DNA of 64,000 nucleotides from Dichetophora obliterata (GCA_963920525.1 OY986439.1:33115819-33179818), one strand, 5' to 3'. Counted from the stretch's first letter, positions 1-11,671 are shown. Program-made: numbers and translations. The notes: generated by a model not told the origin, from the sequence alone.

Positions 1-1134
1 AATGATATTATTTTAAATCTTCGTCAACGTAAATGTACAGTAGCAGTCTCCTTGGACATAGAAAAAGCTTTCGATAAAGCCTATCATATTGGTATTATTT
101 CTAAATTAATTAAAATTGGTTTTAATCCATCCTTCATCAAAATTCTAAGTAGTTTTTTAAACAATCGCAAATTTTTCATTAATATTGATAGCATCTCTTC
201 AGATCTTGGTGCAATTGAAAGTGGTGTTCCTCAAGGTTCTATTATGGCACCACATTTATATAGTATATTTATTCATGACTTTCCTCATGTGCATAATGGA
301 TCCACTGGTATTTTATATGCTGATGATACTCTTGCATATGCTCATGGCTCCACTCCTAATGAGGCTCTTGCTTTGGTCCGATCCCATTTGGAAAAAATTC
401 ATAGTTTTTATAATGATTGGGGAATTAAAATTAATACAAACAAATCGGAAGCTATTTGTATCAGAAATCCTTCTGGCAAATGCCATAGAAATACTGTGCC
501 TCAAAGTAAAAATTTAAAAATATCTCTTTGTGGTTCTGATATTCCTTTCAAAAATGTTATTAAATATTTAGGAGTTTCCTTCAACAATCTCCTAAGATTT
601 AATAATCATGCTAATCTGACTTTAAACAAAGCTAGAAAAATCTTGGGCATGTTCTCTAATTTACTTAGAAATAAATATTTGCCTATTAAAACTAAATTAC
701 TTGTTTATAAAATTAGTATACGTTCCATTTTAATGTATGGTTTTCCGATTTGGTTTACTATCTCCCCTTCAGTCGCGCAAAATCTTGAAAAATTTGAACG
801 TAAAATTTTGAGATTTTGTATAGATCGAAATTTTGAATGTTTCACTAAACGTTATTCTAATTTTTTTGTTTATAATCGTGCTAAAGTTATTCCTTTATGT
901 AAATATTTACTCTTTCACATGAAAAAATGTATCAATAAATTACCTTACTTAGAAAATGATTTAATCAATACTTTTTTTGATTCGCCAAAATATTATAATT
1001 GGTCAAATATAAATTATATTTCTGCAATTGGAATAATTAATGAAAGTATAGATTTTACTTTAAATCCGAGTTCTGCCACATCGCTAATACCTGAATTTTA
1101 CCGTAAAGCTAGCCCTTATGTACATAGAGGTTAA
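1..1134 (+). CDS. LINE reverse transcriptase, C-terminal part (partial at 5' end)
   Basis: This is the RNA-dependent DNA polymerase that copies the LINE RNA at the target site. Frame 1 is open from the first base to TAA at 1132-1134, about 377 codons. Visible motifs are LDIEKAFD (motif A, first catalytic Asp, codons 18-25), GVPQGS (motif B, codons about 76-81) and YADD (motif C, the other catalytic Asp pair, codons about 107-110). The N-terminal fingers and any endonuclease domain would lie upstream of the window. There is no internal stop, so this copy may be young. The Met assigned at 52 is a TTG inside the conserved motif and not a real start. The family is recognised as Jockey/I-like from motif spacing only. 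Confidence 0.85.
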   Translation, partial: NDIILNLRQRKCTVAVSLDIEKAFDKAYHIGIISKLIKIGFNPSFIKILSSFLNNRKFFINIDSISSDLGAIESGVPQGSIMAPHLYSIFIHDFPHVHNGSTGILYADDTLAYAHGSTPNEALALVRSHLEKIHSFYNDWGIKINTNKSEAICIRNPSGKCHRNTVPQSKNLKISLCGSDIPFKNVIKYLGVSFNNLLRFNNHANLTLNKARKILGMFSNLLRNKYLPIKTKLLVYKISIRSILMYGFPIWFTISPSVAQNLEKFERKILRFCIDRNFECFTKRYSNFFVYNRAKVIPLCKYLLFHMKKCINKLPYLENDLINTFFDSPKYYNWSNINYISAIGIINESIDFTLNPSSATSLIPEFYRKASPYVHRG

Positions 1135-1427
1135 TTTTTATCTTAATATTATGTTTTTATTAAGTGTATATATGTAAATATTTTTTTTGTAGTTTTAATT
1201 ATTTTAATTAGTTTTAAGTTTTATTAGATTTCACATCAAGATAACTTAAAAAATTTTGTTTGAGCAAACATTTAATTTAATTTTGTCATTATTCTTGCCT
1301 CTGCATGCTTTTCAGTCTTTATAATAGAATTATTATTGCTGTTCTATGTTTTCTTCTTGTCACTTCTGCTTATTTCATTGTTATTGTCCTGAAGCCTCAA
1401 TAAAAGTTACTTACTTACTTACTTCCT
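1..1427 (+). mobile_element. Non-LTR retrotransposon (LINE), 3' part, cut by the window edge
   Basis: The reverse-transcriptase frame is open from base 1 and is followed by an AT-rich 3' UTR. The copy ends in AATAAA plus about five units of a TTAC tetranucleotide (about 1404-1426). A 3' tail of short tandem repeats instead of plain poly(A) is known from some I/Jockey-group LINEs. The 5' part lies outside the window, so full length and target duplications cannot be judged. Confidence 0.85.
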
Positions 1428-2143
1428 CACGAAATTACTTAATTTTAACTCAGTGTGAACATAGTATAAAGTAAAAATAAGTGGTATCATTTTTAAGGAA
1501 TTTTTTAGGAATCGTAATTTGAAATAAAAAATACAGGTTAACAGAGTAGTTTGTTGACAAAATTCACTTTAAATTTAAAAATATTGTATTTGCTCCAAAA
1601 TTTTTTGGTTTGACCGCCAAAAAATTGTGTTTGCACTACAAATGTTTACTAGTGTCACATATCCTTGAAAAGGTCATTATACTTATCTTGCCAAAACACC
1701 TTTGCAAAAAGGTCTACATAAAAAAATATCATTGTAGAAGAGTGTTATGTGAACAATTTCCAGAAAACTCAAATCAGCCGATAGCTCCCCAGGGGGTCAA
1801 AATAGACACCAACTTTCCGTACATTTTTTACTTGTTTTGGCATTCTCCATCGTTTAAAATCATCAAATAATTCTTTCCGTCTAACTAACCTACCTTCTGA
1901 ATCTCATCATCTTAGTGTTGAAAGGGCCTTACCTAGTTATAGCGGTCTAAGCCCACTTTCTTCTCATTTCCTGGAGCCATTAGAAGTTTTACTTTATTCA
2001 TTTTTATTTCGAAATCTATGAGGTTTTTTCGAGCTTATGGGCTCAAAATCTAAAAAGTTGTGAAATTAATGGATGTTTTTGCCTGCATACTGATATTTAT
2101 ACATTTACAATATACACACTTAAACATTTAATGCTGTAACCGA
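1428..2143. other. AT-rich spacer, no gene recognised
   Basis: This spacer lies between the LINE tail and the 3' end of acylase copy 1. A short open frame at 1610-1870 (86 codons) is not recognisable and has low-complexity composition. I see no RNA gene or inverted repeat. Confidence 0.5.
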
Positions 2144-2149
2144 ATTTTA
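2144..2149 (-). promoter_or_regulatory. Possible polyadenylation hexamer overlapping the stop codon of acylase copy 1
   Basis: On the minus strand the final codon and stop read CAA TAA A, so an AATAAA hexamer starts inside the last codon. If it were used, the 3' UTR would be only some tens of bases long. I see no other AATAAA close downstream. Confidence 0.35.
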
Positions 2150-3534
2150 TTGAACGTTGGCTAGCTTTTGAATTAAATTTGCATAAATTTCAATGCCCCT
2201 CAAATAAGTATCAGCTCTGAGGAATTCATCATGATCGTGCAGCAGTACTGGTGTATTGTTCATTGGCGAAAATCCAATTGCAGGAATGCCCACATCTCGC
2301 ACATATTGTATGTCAGTGCCACCCGGAAAGACAAGTGTATTCACATGTATATTTCTAATAGATAATATTTGCAAAAATATATTTATTTTTTATGAAAATT
2401 GCATGTAATGCAAAGCTTACAATTGTTTGACAGCAATCTGAAATGCCGTCCAAAATTTATTGCTTTGATCAAGCTTAGTTGGTGAAGATGTTATAAATTT
2501 GGTTAACCATTCAATTTCGATTCCACCACCGGCTTCTGCGCACCAACAATTTATCTTAAAATTTTCATGTTTTTGTTATAAAACTACTTATAAACTGTTT
2601 ACTATAGTAATAATCAAAGATTTGCTTACCTTTTCTTCGAAATCAGCTAGATCGAGACTAATAGCTAAGCGCATATCAAAACAAGCCTCAAGCAGTGGGG
2701 GCACTACGTTTGATTGTACACCACCATTTATTCGAGTCAAATTTATGGTACTCACATCACCAATGTGCTTTTTGGGATCCAGCTCCAAACACTGAAGTTG
2801 CTCTGCCCGAAATGTCATTAACTTATTAAGAATAAAGTTAAGTTTTTCAGCAGCTGTATTCTTCAGCAGCAAAGAACCGTGTCCGGCAGTTCCAGAAATT
2901 TTGAAATTGATTTCTAAAAAAAGAAAAAAAAAACTCGTGAAATAATTCGCTTTAACAGAGCTTAAACCAGATTAAACCTACGCCAAATAGACCGTTCGGC
3001 ATAGAATGCTGAAAATTCATCCCCAGGTGTTGCCATGCCCTCGTCTAAAGCGAAGCCAATATTGAGCATTTGAAAATCGGGGCTCTTTACAAATGCAGAC
3101 ATTCCGAACAGACCATTTATTTCTTCATCTAATACAAGAACTTATTGAATAAAATCTTAGTTGAATCATTTTGGCTGACCCACCTGGTACGAATGATATA
3201 TGAATTGTACGGCTCAAACTCTTGATTCCACTCTTTTTGAGTGCACGTATAGCGGCCAAATACTGCATACCAACACACTTCATATCTTGTGCACCACGTC
3301 CAAAAATGCGGCCTTCAGCATCCATCTCTGCAGCAAACGGTGGATGAGTCCAATTTTCGGGAAAAACTGGCACAACATCCATGTGTGAATTCAGTAAAAT
3401 CGAACTTAGTTCAGGCCGACTTCCGGTCCATGTTAATATAAGAACTGGTTTTTTGACTTCGTTGTTGGCATAATAAATTTTATAGTCGAGATCCAAACTT
3501 CTAGCTTGATTTGTCAGAAACGTTATGCATGGTT
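2147..3534 (-). CDS. Aminoacylase-1-like metallopeptidase (M20 family), copy 1, first exon not found
   Basis: Aminoacylase-1 is a cytosolic zinc enzyme that hydrolyses N-acyl-L-amino acids. Five exons read on the minus strand: 3184-3534, 2982-3128, 2630-2913, 2421-2554 and 2147-2354, with GT/AG borders and introns of 55-75 bp. Together they give about 374 codons. All catalytic motifs are present: NSHMDVVP (metal His and catalytic Asp), RGAQDMK (bridging Asp), VPDEE (general base and metal Glu, created across the exon 2/3 junction), LDEG (metal Glu), GTAGHGS (dimer-interface His) and HDHDEF (last metal His). Exons 4 and 5 (284 and 134 bp) match the three other copies. The usual first exon, coding for about 28-37 residues ending IPSVHP-x-IDY, was not found between 3535 and 11740, where a mariner and other elements lie. 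The gene may be broken or may have a very diverged or distant start. Confidence 0.85.
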
Positions 3535-3783
3535 CTGAAAATGTACAAGGTTTGACAATAAGAGATTGATCAAAGAAATGGTGTATTAAATAACAAAAGA
3601 ATAAGGACACTCAGTCAAAGTAAAAAATTAAAGTTTACAAATTTATCTTTCATTTGTTTATCTTTCTACGTTTTTTTTATGATGAAATGATTTTCCCTTG
3701 TACAGAATGTTGTTATTTTAATCATATGTATTTTAGCATTATTGCTTTCTAACTCCATATTTTCTTATATCACCATTACAATA

Positions 3784-4978
3784 CGAGGGCAATTTGGGAA
3801 GTTAGTGCATTTTTTAATTTCCCGCTTAATAACTTTAAATGAAACACTGATCCTGTAAACTACTATCTGTAAGTAGAATACTGTCAAAATTTCAGCTCGC
3901 TGCGACACTAAGTTTGTGTTTAGCAGTCATTGACAGCAGACGATCTTGTGAATTTTGTCGAAAATGGAAAAAAGTATTATTTTTTGCACAAAAAAACCAT
4001 CAGCCAAACCAAAGAAAGGCTTGATAAATACTATGGAGACTCTGCACCATCGATTGGAATGATTCACAAGTGGTTTACTGAATTTCGATGTGGTCGTACA
4101 AGCACAAGTGACGCAGAACGTTCTGGACGCCCAAATGAGGTCACCACACCAGAAATGGTCACTAAAATTCACGATATCGTATTGGCCGATCGCAGAGCTA
4201 AAGTGCGCGAGTTTGTTGAGGCCGTAGGAATATGGGTGTGGAATATTTTGCGAAATCATTTGGATATGAAAAAATTATCCGTAAGATGGGTGCCGCGTTT
4301 GCTCACTCTCGACCATAAACGCGATCACGTGAATGATTCAAAGGCGTGTTTGGCGATTTTGAGCAAAGATAAGGATTTTTTCCGTCGATTAGTAACCGTG
4401 GACGAACCATGGATCCATGAACAATCGAAACAGTGGACTTCACCGATCGAACGTGCTCCGAAGAAGGTGAAGACGTTTCTGTCGGCCGGAAAGGTTATAG
4501 CGACAATATTTTGAGATAAATGCGGTATAATCTGCATCGATTACCTTCCACCGAAAAGAACGATCAATGGGGAATAGTATGCAGCCGAATTGGACCGTTT
4601 CAACGACGCTTTGAAAGAGAAAAGTTCCCATCAAGACAATGCGCGCATTCACGTATGCCCAGCTCCCGTGGCAAAATTCCATGAATTTAAGTACTAATTG
4701 CTTCCTCATCCAGCATATTCGCCAGATTTGGCCCCCTCCAACTATTTTCTGTTTCCAAATTTGAAGAAATGGCTCGGCGAAAAGAGATTCACCATCAGAG
4801 AGGGGCTCATCACCGAAACAGAGGCCTGTTTTGAGGACCTTCCGAAAACGTATTTTTTGGATGGGATAAAAAAATTGGAGGAACGTTGAATGAAGGGTGT
4901 CGAGCTAAAAGAAGACTATATTAAGAAATAAAAATCATTTCTTCTTTTATTTTTCACGGAATTATTAAACGGACCTCG
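3784..4978 (+). mobile_element. Mariner-type DNA transposon, decayed copy (1,195 bp)
   Basis: The ends are inverted repeats, CGAGGGCAATTTGGGAA on the left against CGAGGTCCGTTTAATAA read inward from the right. They are flanked by TA dinucleotides at 3782-3783 and 4979-4980, the target duplication of Tc1/mariner elements. The size of about 1.2 kb is normal for mariner. It sits just upstream of the last recognisable 5' exon of acylase copy 1, where intron 1 would be. Confidence 0.9.
3930..4931 (+). pseudogene. Mariner transposase pseudogene
   Basis: The N-terminal helix-turn-helix region is clear (ERLDKYYGDSAPSIGMIHKW, then DAERSGRP), followed by WVPRLLT and the first catalytic Asp in VDEPWIHE. 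The second Asp lies in HQDNARIH and the third in YSPDLAPSNYFLF, giving the D,D,D triad of mariners. The frame is destroyed: there is a TGA at 4513-4515, a TAG near 4576, small deletions before HQDNA, and a TGA replacing the Trp of the C-terminal LEERW motif near 4887. It cannot make active enzyme. No clear ATG remains, because the open frame begins at an unlikely codon at 3930. Confidence 0.9.
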
Positions 4979-4980
4979 TA

Positions 4981-5724
4981 AACAACTGATCTTAACACAA
5001 CATTGTATCTGTAATATTTATAAGAATTATAAGGCTTTTCCAGCCAGTGAAAAAAATTCGAAATTTTACATCGTTCAGTTTTGGTCAATGGCTTCCATTT
5101 TATTAAATCAAATAGTTGATTTTAGCTTATTCCATTAACAAATGCAAATGTTGTTATAGTTAGTTGTGATTTATATGATTATTTCCCAAAGAATGCATTT
5201 ACTTTAACAATGGAGGAACATAACAAAAGAGTATTGTATCATTTTTGTATAACAAAATTTTTCTTGCGTGCAATTCGTTGCACTCCATACGTGTTTTCAT
5301 TTCTTCACTTGATGTTGACTGCATGTTGTTACTTACAAAAGTGATATTTTTTTTTTAATAAAAATGTTAACAACTTTTTTTAAGTTTGTTTTTTTCTGGA
5401 ATATCCTATTGGGTATTTTCTAATCAATATCCTACTGGGTATTTTATGCTGCTTGATATAAAACAACCGTTAGTTCTTGAATAAACCTAACTTCCGGTTT
5501 AATCATTGAGTATCCAGTGATAATCACGTGTTGAGTGTCCAGTGATTTAACAAGTGATTTAGTGATTTAACAAGTGCGATTTAATAATAAGTCTTTAAAA
5601 ATGGATTTTGTTAATACGCATCCGTTGCTTCATCCAAAATTAGGAAATTTTTATATTTTTTATTCTTTCTATGGAATTTTAGAAATAACAGAGAAGGCGA
5701 AAGTTTTTGCGGAAGAAGTTGGAT
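4981..5724. other. Unassigned sequence, possible retroelement remnant
   Basis: A TATAAAA at about 5456 is followed by AATAAA-containing sequence near 5480 and direct CCAGTGAT repeats (5513-5560). A short plus-strand frame begins with ATG at 5600 and is cut by the Harbinger-like insertion at 5728. The order of TATA box, polyadenylation signal and short frame could be a solo LTR with leader, but no matching second LTR or primer site was found, so no assignment is made. Confidence 0.3.
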
Positions 5725-5727
5725 TAA

Positions 5728-6720
5728 AGGCCCATTTCCAATAACGCGTGAGATGCGTTTCGTAAATTGACGCAAATATTCAATACATGAAGACATACCT
5801 AACTGGTTCCAACGAACAGCATGCGTTTGCACGCAGCGTAAAATATTCGAAAAATTGAATATTTCATGCGCGTGAAGCTTTGACAGCGAAACAGCTGTTC
5901 AGTTTTACAAAGGAAAAATTAAAAAAGGTTAGTAGAATTTGAGAGAAAGTAAAAAATTTATTACAGGCATTTAAAACGTGCTCCACACTCACGACACATC
6001 TGCAGCGGTATGCCGGAGTGCCTGACTATATGAGCGAGGAGTCCAAAAATGCATTTAAGAACATTCGGTGGTGCAAATGGTCACTGGCATATAAGACGTG
6101 CTCCACACTCACAACATATCTGCAGCGGTATGCCGGAGTATATATGGACTATATGGGCGAGTCCAAAAATGCATATAAGAACAGGCGGTGGTGCAAATGG
6201 TCACAGGCATTTAAGACGCGCTCCACACTCACGATATATCTGCAGCGGCATGCCGGAGTGCCTTACTATATGGGTGAGTTCCAAAATGCATTTTTACAAA
6301 GCATCAGTGTGTTTTATTTCGAATTAGTTCGAAGATTATTAGCCAAAACTGCGCAATTATACTATTTTTAAGAATATCAACAGAGCTGCGCAGTTGTTGT
6401 ATTTTAACTTAGCACCAATTCAAAATAAAACACACTGATGCTTTGTAAAAATGCATTTTCGAACTCGCCCTATCTGTCCATACTGCAGCAAAACCTTTTA
6501 CGGGACCAATAGTATGCAGGAAGACACAACACAAAGCATAAGTGTATATTATATTATTTTGAATAAACTTTTAAAACTTTTACACATTAAAATTATGCTT
6601 CGCTAAGCAGAAGACCGGCAACCATATGTTCACGCACATGCTCCATTGGAAATTGCTTTTTTTCCGCAGCTTCCGCAGCGTAAAACGCAACGCATCTCAC
6701 GCGTTATTGGAAATGGGCCT
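5728..6720. mobile_element. Harbinger-like non-autonomous element (993 bp) with TAA target duplication
   Basis: The ends form an inverted repeat of about 33 bp beginning AGGCCCATTTCCAATAACGC. TAA flanks both sides (5725-5727, 6721-6723), the 3-bp duplication typical of PIF/Harbinger. Inside are a 120-bp tandem repeat and, at about 6284-6465, a palindrome whose arms share AAGCATCAGTGTGTTTTATT. No transposase is encoded. Confidence 0.75.
5963..6296 (+). repeat. Tandem repeat, 120-bp period, about 2.8 copies
   Basis: The unit landmark GTGCTCCACACTCAC recurs at about 5979, 6099 and (with one change) 6219, exactly 120 bp apart. Because 120 is divisible by three the frame stays open through the array (6018-6371) and yields a repetitive peptide. 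It lies inside a transposon and shows no recognisable domain, so a coding role is not claimed. Confidence 0.8.
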
Positions 6721-6723
6721 TAA

Positions 6724-7185
6724 TGCCCAAAACTCAATAGCGCGTTAGGTCGGTCGGCCTTTGACAGCTACACTAGAAACAACGAGTTTTTATGAAGTAA
6801 CACTAAATTCGACTTCAGACTTTGCTTCGACCAAATCCCGTAAAAATCTAAGGCAGGGGTAAAGTACGATCAAAGTTGTAAGTAGAGAATTTTTCTGCTA
6901 GCTCGTGCGTTTGACATTCCATGCCAATGCTGGGTTGAATTTTCGTTGAGAAATTTTAATATGTGTGTATTTCTTGTATTTCGATGGTAATAAAGATTTT
7001 CATGGAATAATCGTGGGATTTTATAATTGGTGACTTTTTTAAAATTTTATGCTGTTAAAGTAATACAATAACGATTTAGATGAATTTAATGTGATATCAA
7101 TATAATTTAATCATATGTATATCCTACTAAAATTAATGCATAAATTAATATATTATAAATGATAAAGTATAAATACATAATAATA
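6724..7185. other. Degenerate transposon remnant
   Basis: The stretch at 6750-6900 (GGTCGGTCGGCC...GACAGCT...GAAACAACGAG) is related to the terminal region of the element at 44 kb. The remainder is unassigned AT-rich sequence. Confidence 0.4.
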
Positions 7186-8677
7186 TCTATATATATATAA
7201 AACAATGTCGGGTTTGTTACACCATTTATAACTCAAGAACAGCTGTACCGATTGTAATGATCTTTTATTTGTTGGATTTGTGTTCATCCCGAATAGCAGA
7301 ATAACTATTAAAATATCGGAAAAACTTAGGAGGCGTGGCACCTCCCATACAAATCAAATCTTCTATATCGAATAGCTTTGGAATTATAGGTCGTACAGCA
7401 ACGGAATTCGGTATTCGACCTTAATTTTCACTTGCCGTTCTATTGGTAAAATTTTATGGGCGTTGGACGTAGGGCGTGGCACTTTTACAGCAGCCCAAAT
7501 TTTCAGTATAACTTTCAAGCTATAAGTCACACATTAATGAAACTCGGTTAGAACCTACTATTTACTCGTGTGTTTCGACTGGCAAGTATAGGCCAAAGGG
7601 GTATGGCACCGCTCATACAATTAAAATTTATGATATCGAATAGCTTTGAAACTAAATGCCGTATAATAATGGAATTCAGTATGGAGTTGCCACGTGATAT
7701 CCTTCTACTGGAAAACTGGAATGGGCTTTGGAAAGGGGGGCGTGGCCTCGTCCATACACTTTAAATTTTTGATATCAGATAGCTGTGTAACTAAATGTCG
7801 TATAACAACGAAATTCAGTATGGAATTACTATTGGGTGATAACCTTCTACTAGAAAACTGAGACGGTCATTGAACAAGGGGGTGTGGCCTCGCCCATACA
7901 AGTAAAATTTTTTATATCGAATAGCTTTGGAAATAAATATCATATAACAATGAAATTCATTATGGAGTTACTTATTGGTCAGGCATTTCTACTGGAAAAC
8001 TGGCACGGGCATTGGAAACTTGGCGTGGCTTTGCCCATACAAGCTAAGTTCAATTCAATATACTTTACTGCAAAAACTAACTTTTTTCTGTCATTTCATA
8101 ATCAAAATCTAATCTTCTAAACGAATAAAAATTTCTTCATTTTTAATTTTAAAACCGTAACTTTTGCAACTGGAAAAGATTTTTATCTTCATTACTTTTT
8201 GGTAAAGTTGGTTTTGTTGTATTTTCCATAAAATAAAAAAAAATATTTGACCAGAATACAAACGGCTGGACGGTTTGAATTCAAATTTGGCTCACATTTT
8301 ACTTGAATCTTAGATTATGCTTTGGCATAATTAGTTTTGACCACGCCTCTTCCACCCTTTTACAAGTAAGGGAAATCAACCAACTAGCATACTTTTTTTA
8401 GCGAAAAGCTTCGTTTAATTAATTTTAAAAAAATTCTGCAATTTTGACACCAAAAAAATTCACATATCTTCAAGATTGCACAAACTTTTAGTACAACGTC
8501 TTTTTCTAATAACGCGATTTCCATAGAATGATAAAACACCATTTTGAATATTTCCATACGCTTTACGTCAAAAGCTTATTTTTTTCTGGCTAAAAATCGT
8601 TATCTTTTGAACGAAGAAAACTTAAACATCAAAATTTTACGTTTTTTTTCCCGAGTAACACCGGGTATATCAGCTAG
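7186..8677 (+). mobile_element. Helitron-like (HINE/DINE-like) non-autonomous element with internal tandem repeats
   Basis: The 5' end reads TCTATATATATATAAAACAA and the 3' end reads GGGTATATCAGCTAGT, preceded by a short CCCG...CGGG stem. A TC start and CTAG end are Helitron hallmarks. The middle (about 7330-8060) is a degenerate repeat of roughly 130-150 bp units, each with a CGTGGC motif, ATATCGAATAGCTTTG and GAAATTCAGTATGGA-like sequence. Related fragments occur at 20.4-20.8, 26.8-27.0, 34.9, 36.7-37.6 and 49.5-50.1 kb. There is no Rep/helicase gene, and the exact 5' boundary is uncertain. Confidence 0.5.
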
Positions 8678-8795
8678 TCATAAATAAAAGATTGCTTTTT
8701 ACTTTGAAAAAAGAGTAGTAAGTTCATTTGCTGCTAGCGAACTCACACCACGATGAGTAAGCTCAATCACTGCATCTCTGCTACACATATATTAC

Positions 8796-8880
8796 AAAAT
8801 AGGGGTATTCACGATTTAGAGCACTTGCCAGTGCTGTTGTGGACTTGTAGTTGTGCAGTTAGGTTTTCGTGAACACACCA
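8796..8880. mobile_element. One-ended fragment of the short inverted-repeat family seen at 13345
   Basis: It begins AGGGGTATTCACGATT and shares the following GCACTTGCC and TTAGGTTTTCGTGAACACAC with the complete copy at 13345-13627. No matching right end follows, so this is a truncated copy. Confidence 0.6.
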
Positions 8881-9090
8881 CACTTTTGATTGTGAAATTT
8901 ATTGAAGTATGTCTTTTTTGTCAGAATCAGGTGTTGGCTAGGAAAAGAATATATTTCATAAATTAAATATGAACATGCCGAAAAATTTATTGAGAGCAAA
9001 AGTTTTCGAGTGCAGTAAACAAATTTGAAATCTTTGGCAAGAAAAATGTTTCGAGTCTCATTAGTCAGGTTTTTGTTTACACGAGCAATG

Positions 9091-9407
9091 ATATTTTCTA
9101 TTTTTATGTGTTTTTTGTATGGAGACCCCCAGAAGGGTGGCAGATAAGGTTTAATTAATAGGACCAGAGGCCCTATTCTGTAACTGTGAGTTTTAAAGTG
9201 TACACGGGATGACACAAAAACTCACTGGTTTTAAGTCGGTGAGTTCAGTCAAAAAAGTTTACACTTTAAAACTCACAGTTAGAGAATAGGGCCCCAGATC
9301 TAAGTGTATGAGGGTCATAGATTTTTTATATAAACTATAATAGACATTTTTGTTTCTATTTTTTTGTGTTTTTTCATGGGAACCCCCAGAAGGGTGGCAG
9401 ATATAGT
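9091..9407 (+). repeat. Direct repeat pair flanking the MITE
   Basis: About 58 bp containing GACCCCCAGAAGGGTGGCAG (or its close variant) occurs at about 9091-9149 and again at about 9347-9405, in the same orientation on either side of the MITE. The origin is unknown; it may be a short tandem duplication that was later separated by the insertion. Confidence 0.6.
9169..9295. mobile_element. Short inverted-repeat element (MITE), 127 bp
   Basis: Long terminal inverted repeats start GGCCCTATTCTGTAACTGTG and run about 40 bp. AGA flanks both sides (9166-9168, 9296-9298). A second copy with the same ends lies at 45502-45630, flanked by CTG, so the family makes 3-bp duplications. Confidence 0.8.
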
Positions 9408-9409
9408 GT

Positions 9410-11665
9410 AGGCATGATACAAGGAACTACAGATAAAGTATTGCGCATATCCGCCATCTTTGTTGTGACGTAGTTCGAGCTTGTCAAAGTGGCTAAATAA
9501 AAACGTAGTCACAATATATTTAAAGGGGATAATTTATTTATAGCAATGAAAAATATCGACATTTTCTTATCGAAACTTGGTTTATTGACATGATCTTAAA
9601 TTATAAATATATTTATAAATAAATTTAAGCAAATATATTTTTCAGTACTATTATTGAAAATAAATTTATATACAACAGGGGTATTTTCTCCCATTTGTTC
9701 TCCTACACAAAAAAAATAGCTGCGTTGGTTGATGTGTTTGACAGCACTTTGATTGCTTCTTTTTCATTTTGTTGTTATTCTCGTTTGTTGAAAAAAGTTG
9801 TGAATTCATTTTATGGCCCAGATTAAAATCGTTGTTACTCTCATCAAAACCATTTAAAACTTTAGTACTAATTTTAATTACATAAAAGATAAATGAAAGT
9901 TATAATTTACACGTACTATAAGTGCACAATATTAGAAATTAAACTAAATGAATGCAATATTTCTTAAATCCTTGTAACACCACGTGTTACAACTGACAAG
10001 CTCGAGTGACGTAGTGCGCAGAAGATTTCGATTTTTGCGCACGGAGTATGCTATCTGGATATCTTTATGTCATGTAGTGTAGGTGTGTTCAGAAGAAATG
10101 TTGAAGGGGGAAATTATCAGGACCAAACCCCACAGCTGGAAAATTAGCCGATTTAAACATAAAAGTGTTATTTTGTGGCTTAAAGGTAGAAATGGCAAGA
10201 AAAAGCGTAAAAAGAGTGGACGATTTAGTGAAAATGGCTGCACCCGAGATTTCATGTAACACATTTTTAACAAAAACATATAAAACTCTTGATAAACTGG
10301 TAGTTATCAATAAACCCTAAAAATATCAACCATATCATTAAAACCTCAGTCTGCTTCAAACAATCAACTAGTAAATTAATTTCATCAATGGTCTATTTCT
10401 TGGTGCACTTAAATGTTTTTTGGTTTTTCTTCCATTTTCACGCGTCAGTGTTAAGTGGTTAGTGTTAAGTGCATAAAAGCATGAATATATGAATATTTTG
10501 CCAAATACTCTGGATATTGAATACCTCTATTTTTCCTCCCTTACAAAAAGTATAAAGCGTATAAGTTTATCAGCTTACAAAATTGGAATGGAGAAGCCTA
10601 TGTACAAACCAGATATATTTGCTCTTTGATTTAAAGGTCTATTACGGTTCACAGCAATACACTGCTGTATCTTATTTTAAGTATTAGCAATGTACACAAT
10701 AAAAATAGAAATAACTGTTTTTTTGTGAACCGTACCAGCCCTATTAGGTGAGCAAACGAGGTGGCATACCTTTATCATGAAGAAGCTGTTTTAGTTTTTC
10801 GAAAGCTAATTAATTTCTTATCAGAAGCCGGTAAAAAATCATTGAGAGGTAAGAATTTGTAAATTGGAATAAGAGTAACAAATATTTTATTCTCAACATT
10901 TCAGAAATCATTTCGAAAATTACAACTAAAAAACTTTAACCTACTTTAAGGACTGTTATTATACCGTGCCTAATAAAATAACTAATTGCTTAAATTATAA
11001 TATTGCCACTTTGCAAGAATATCCTTATTATATTTCACATACATTAAAAAAAATATCTTAACTTTTTAAAGTAGGTCGTTTAGGGATTTTATTGCAATTA
11101 TTGTTCATTTTTTATTGATCTATTAAAATTAAATCCGCATCCATTAAAAACTGCATGATTTGGGATAAATGGTAGATTTGTGGGATTTTTTAATAGCTGC
11201 TTTTACTGGCATCACCGAAATGGCAGAGGTAAGATCTGTCAGCGCAACATTAAGTTTTCCAAAGTTTGAGGTCGTCCGTTTTGACACTTGTATCGTGAAG
11301 TTTTTACAACGCAGACCAAAGTACGATAAACGGTTACGCCTGTTTGCGTATTTGCGTTTGAATGCAAAACAACAAAGCAAAATACGCTTTCGTAAATTGG
11401 CGTACAAATAACGTATTATAACTGTGAATAGCCTTATAGGCCCATTATCATAGTCAAAATTAAAGTCGACTCTAATAGCGCATTCTTTTCTGGAAAAAAA
11501 ATGCTGAATTTTTTGACCTCTTCAAGAATTCTGTATTTTTTCGTTCTTTTTTTCTTTTCTAAACAAGAATTACCAACATTAAAAAAAATTATTTTGACAT
11601 TAATATTATATGCTGTGACAATTGTAAGAAGCAAAAAGTTCCAATTTTGAAAAATTTAAAAAAAA
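9410..11665. other. Intergenic, no gene recognised
   Basis: I see no coding frame with known motifs. A one-ended copy of the 13945 MITE family begins at 11439 (GGCCCATTATCATAGTC). Sequence at about 11320-11430 (AAAATACGCTTTCGTAAATT) recurs inverted near 13280-13320, indicating another decayed element. The missing first exon of acylase copy 1 was searched for here by its IPSVHP codons and not found. Confidence 0.5.
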
Positions 11666-11671
11666 TTTATT
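11666..11671 (-). promoter_or_regulatory. Candidate polyadenylation signal of acylase copy 2
   Basis: AATAAA on the minus strand lies about 70 bp beyond the stop codon of copy 2, a normal spacing for a compact insect 3' UTR. Confidence 0.5.

Noticed and set aside
5400..5743. Possible solo LTR with leader and short frame
   Set aside because: Only one copy, no matching LTR, no primer-binding site and no target duplication visible.
11144..11411. Overlapping frames on both strands (80-87 codons)
   Set aside because: Sequence is part of a decayed repeat also seen near 13.3 and 14.3 kb; no domain or codon signal.
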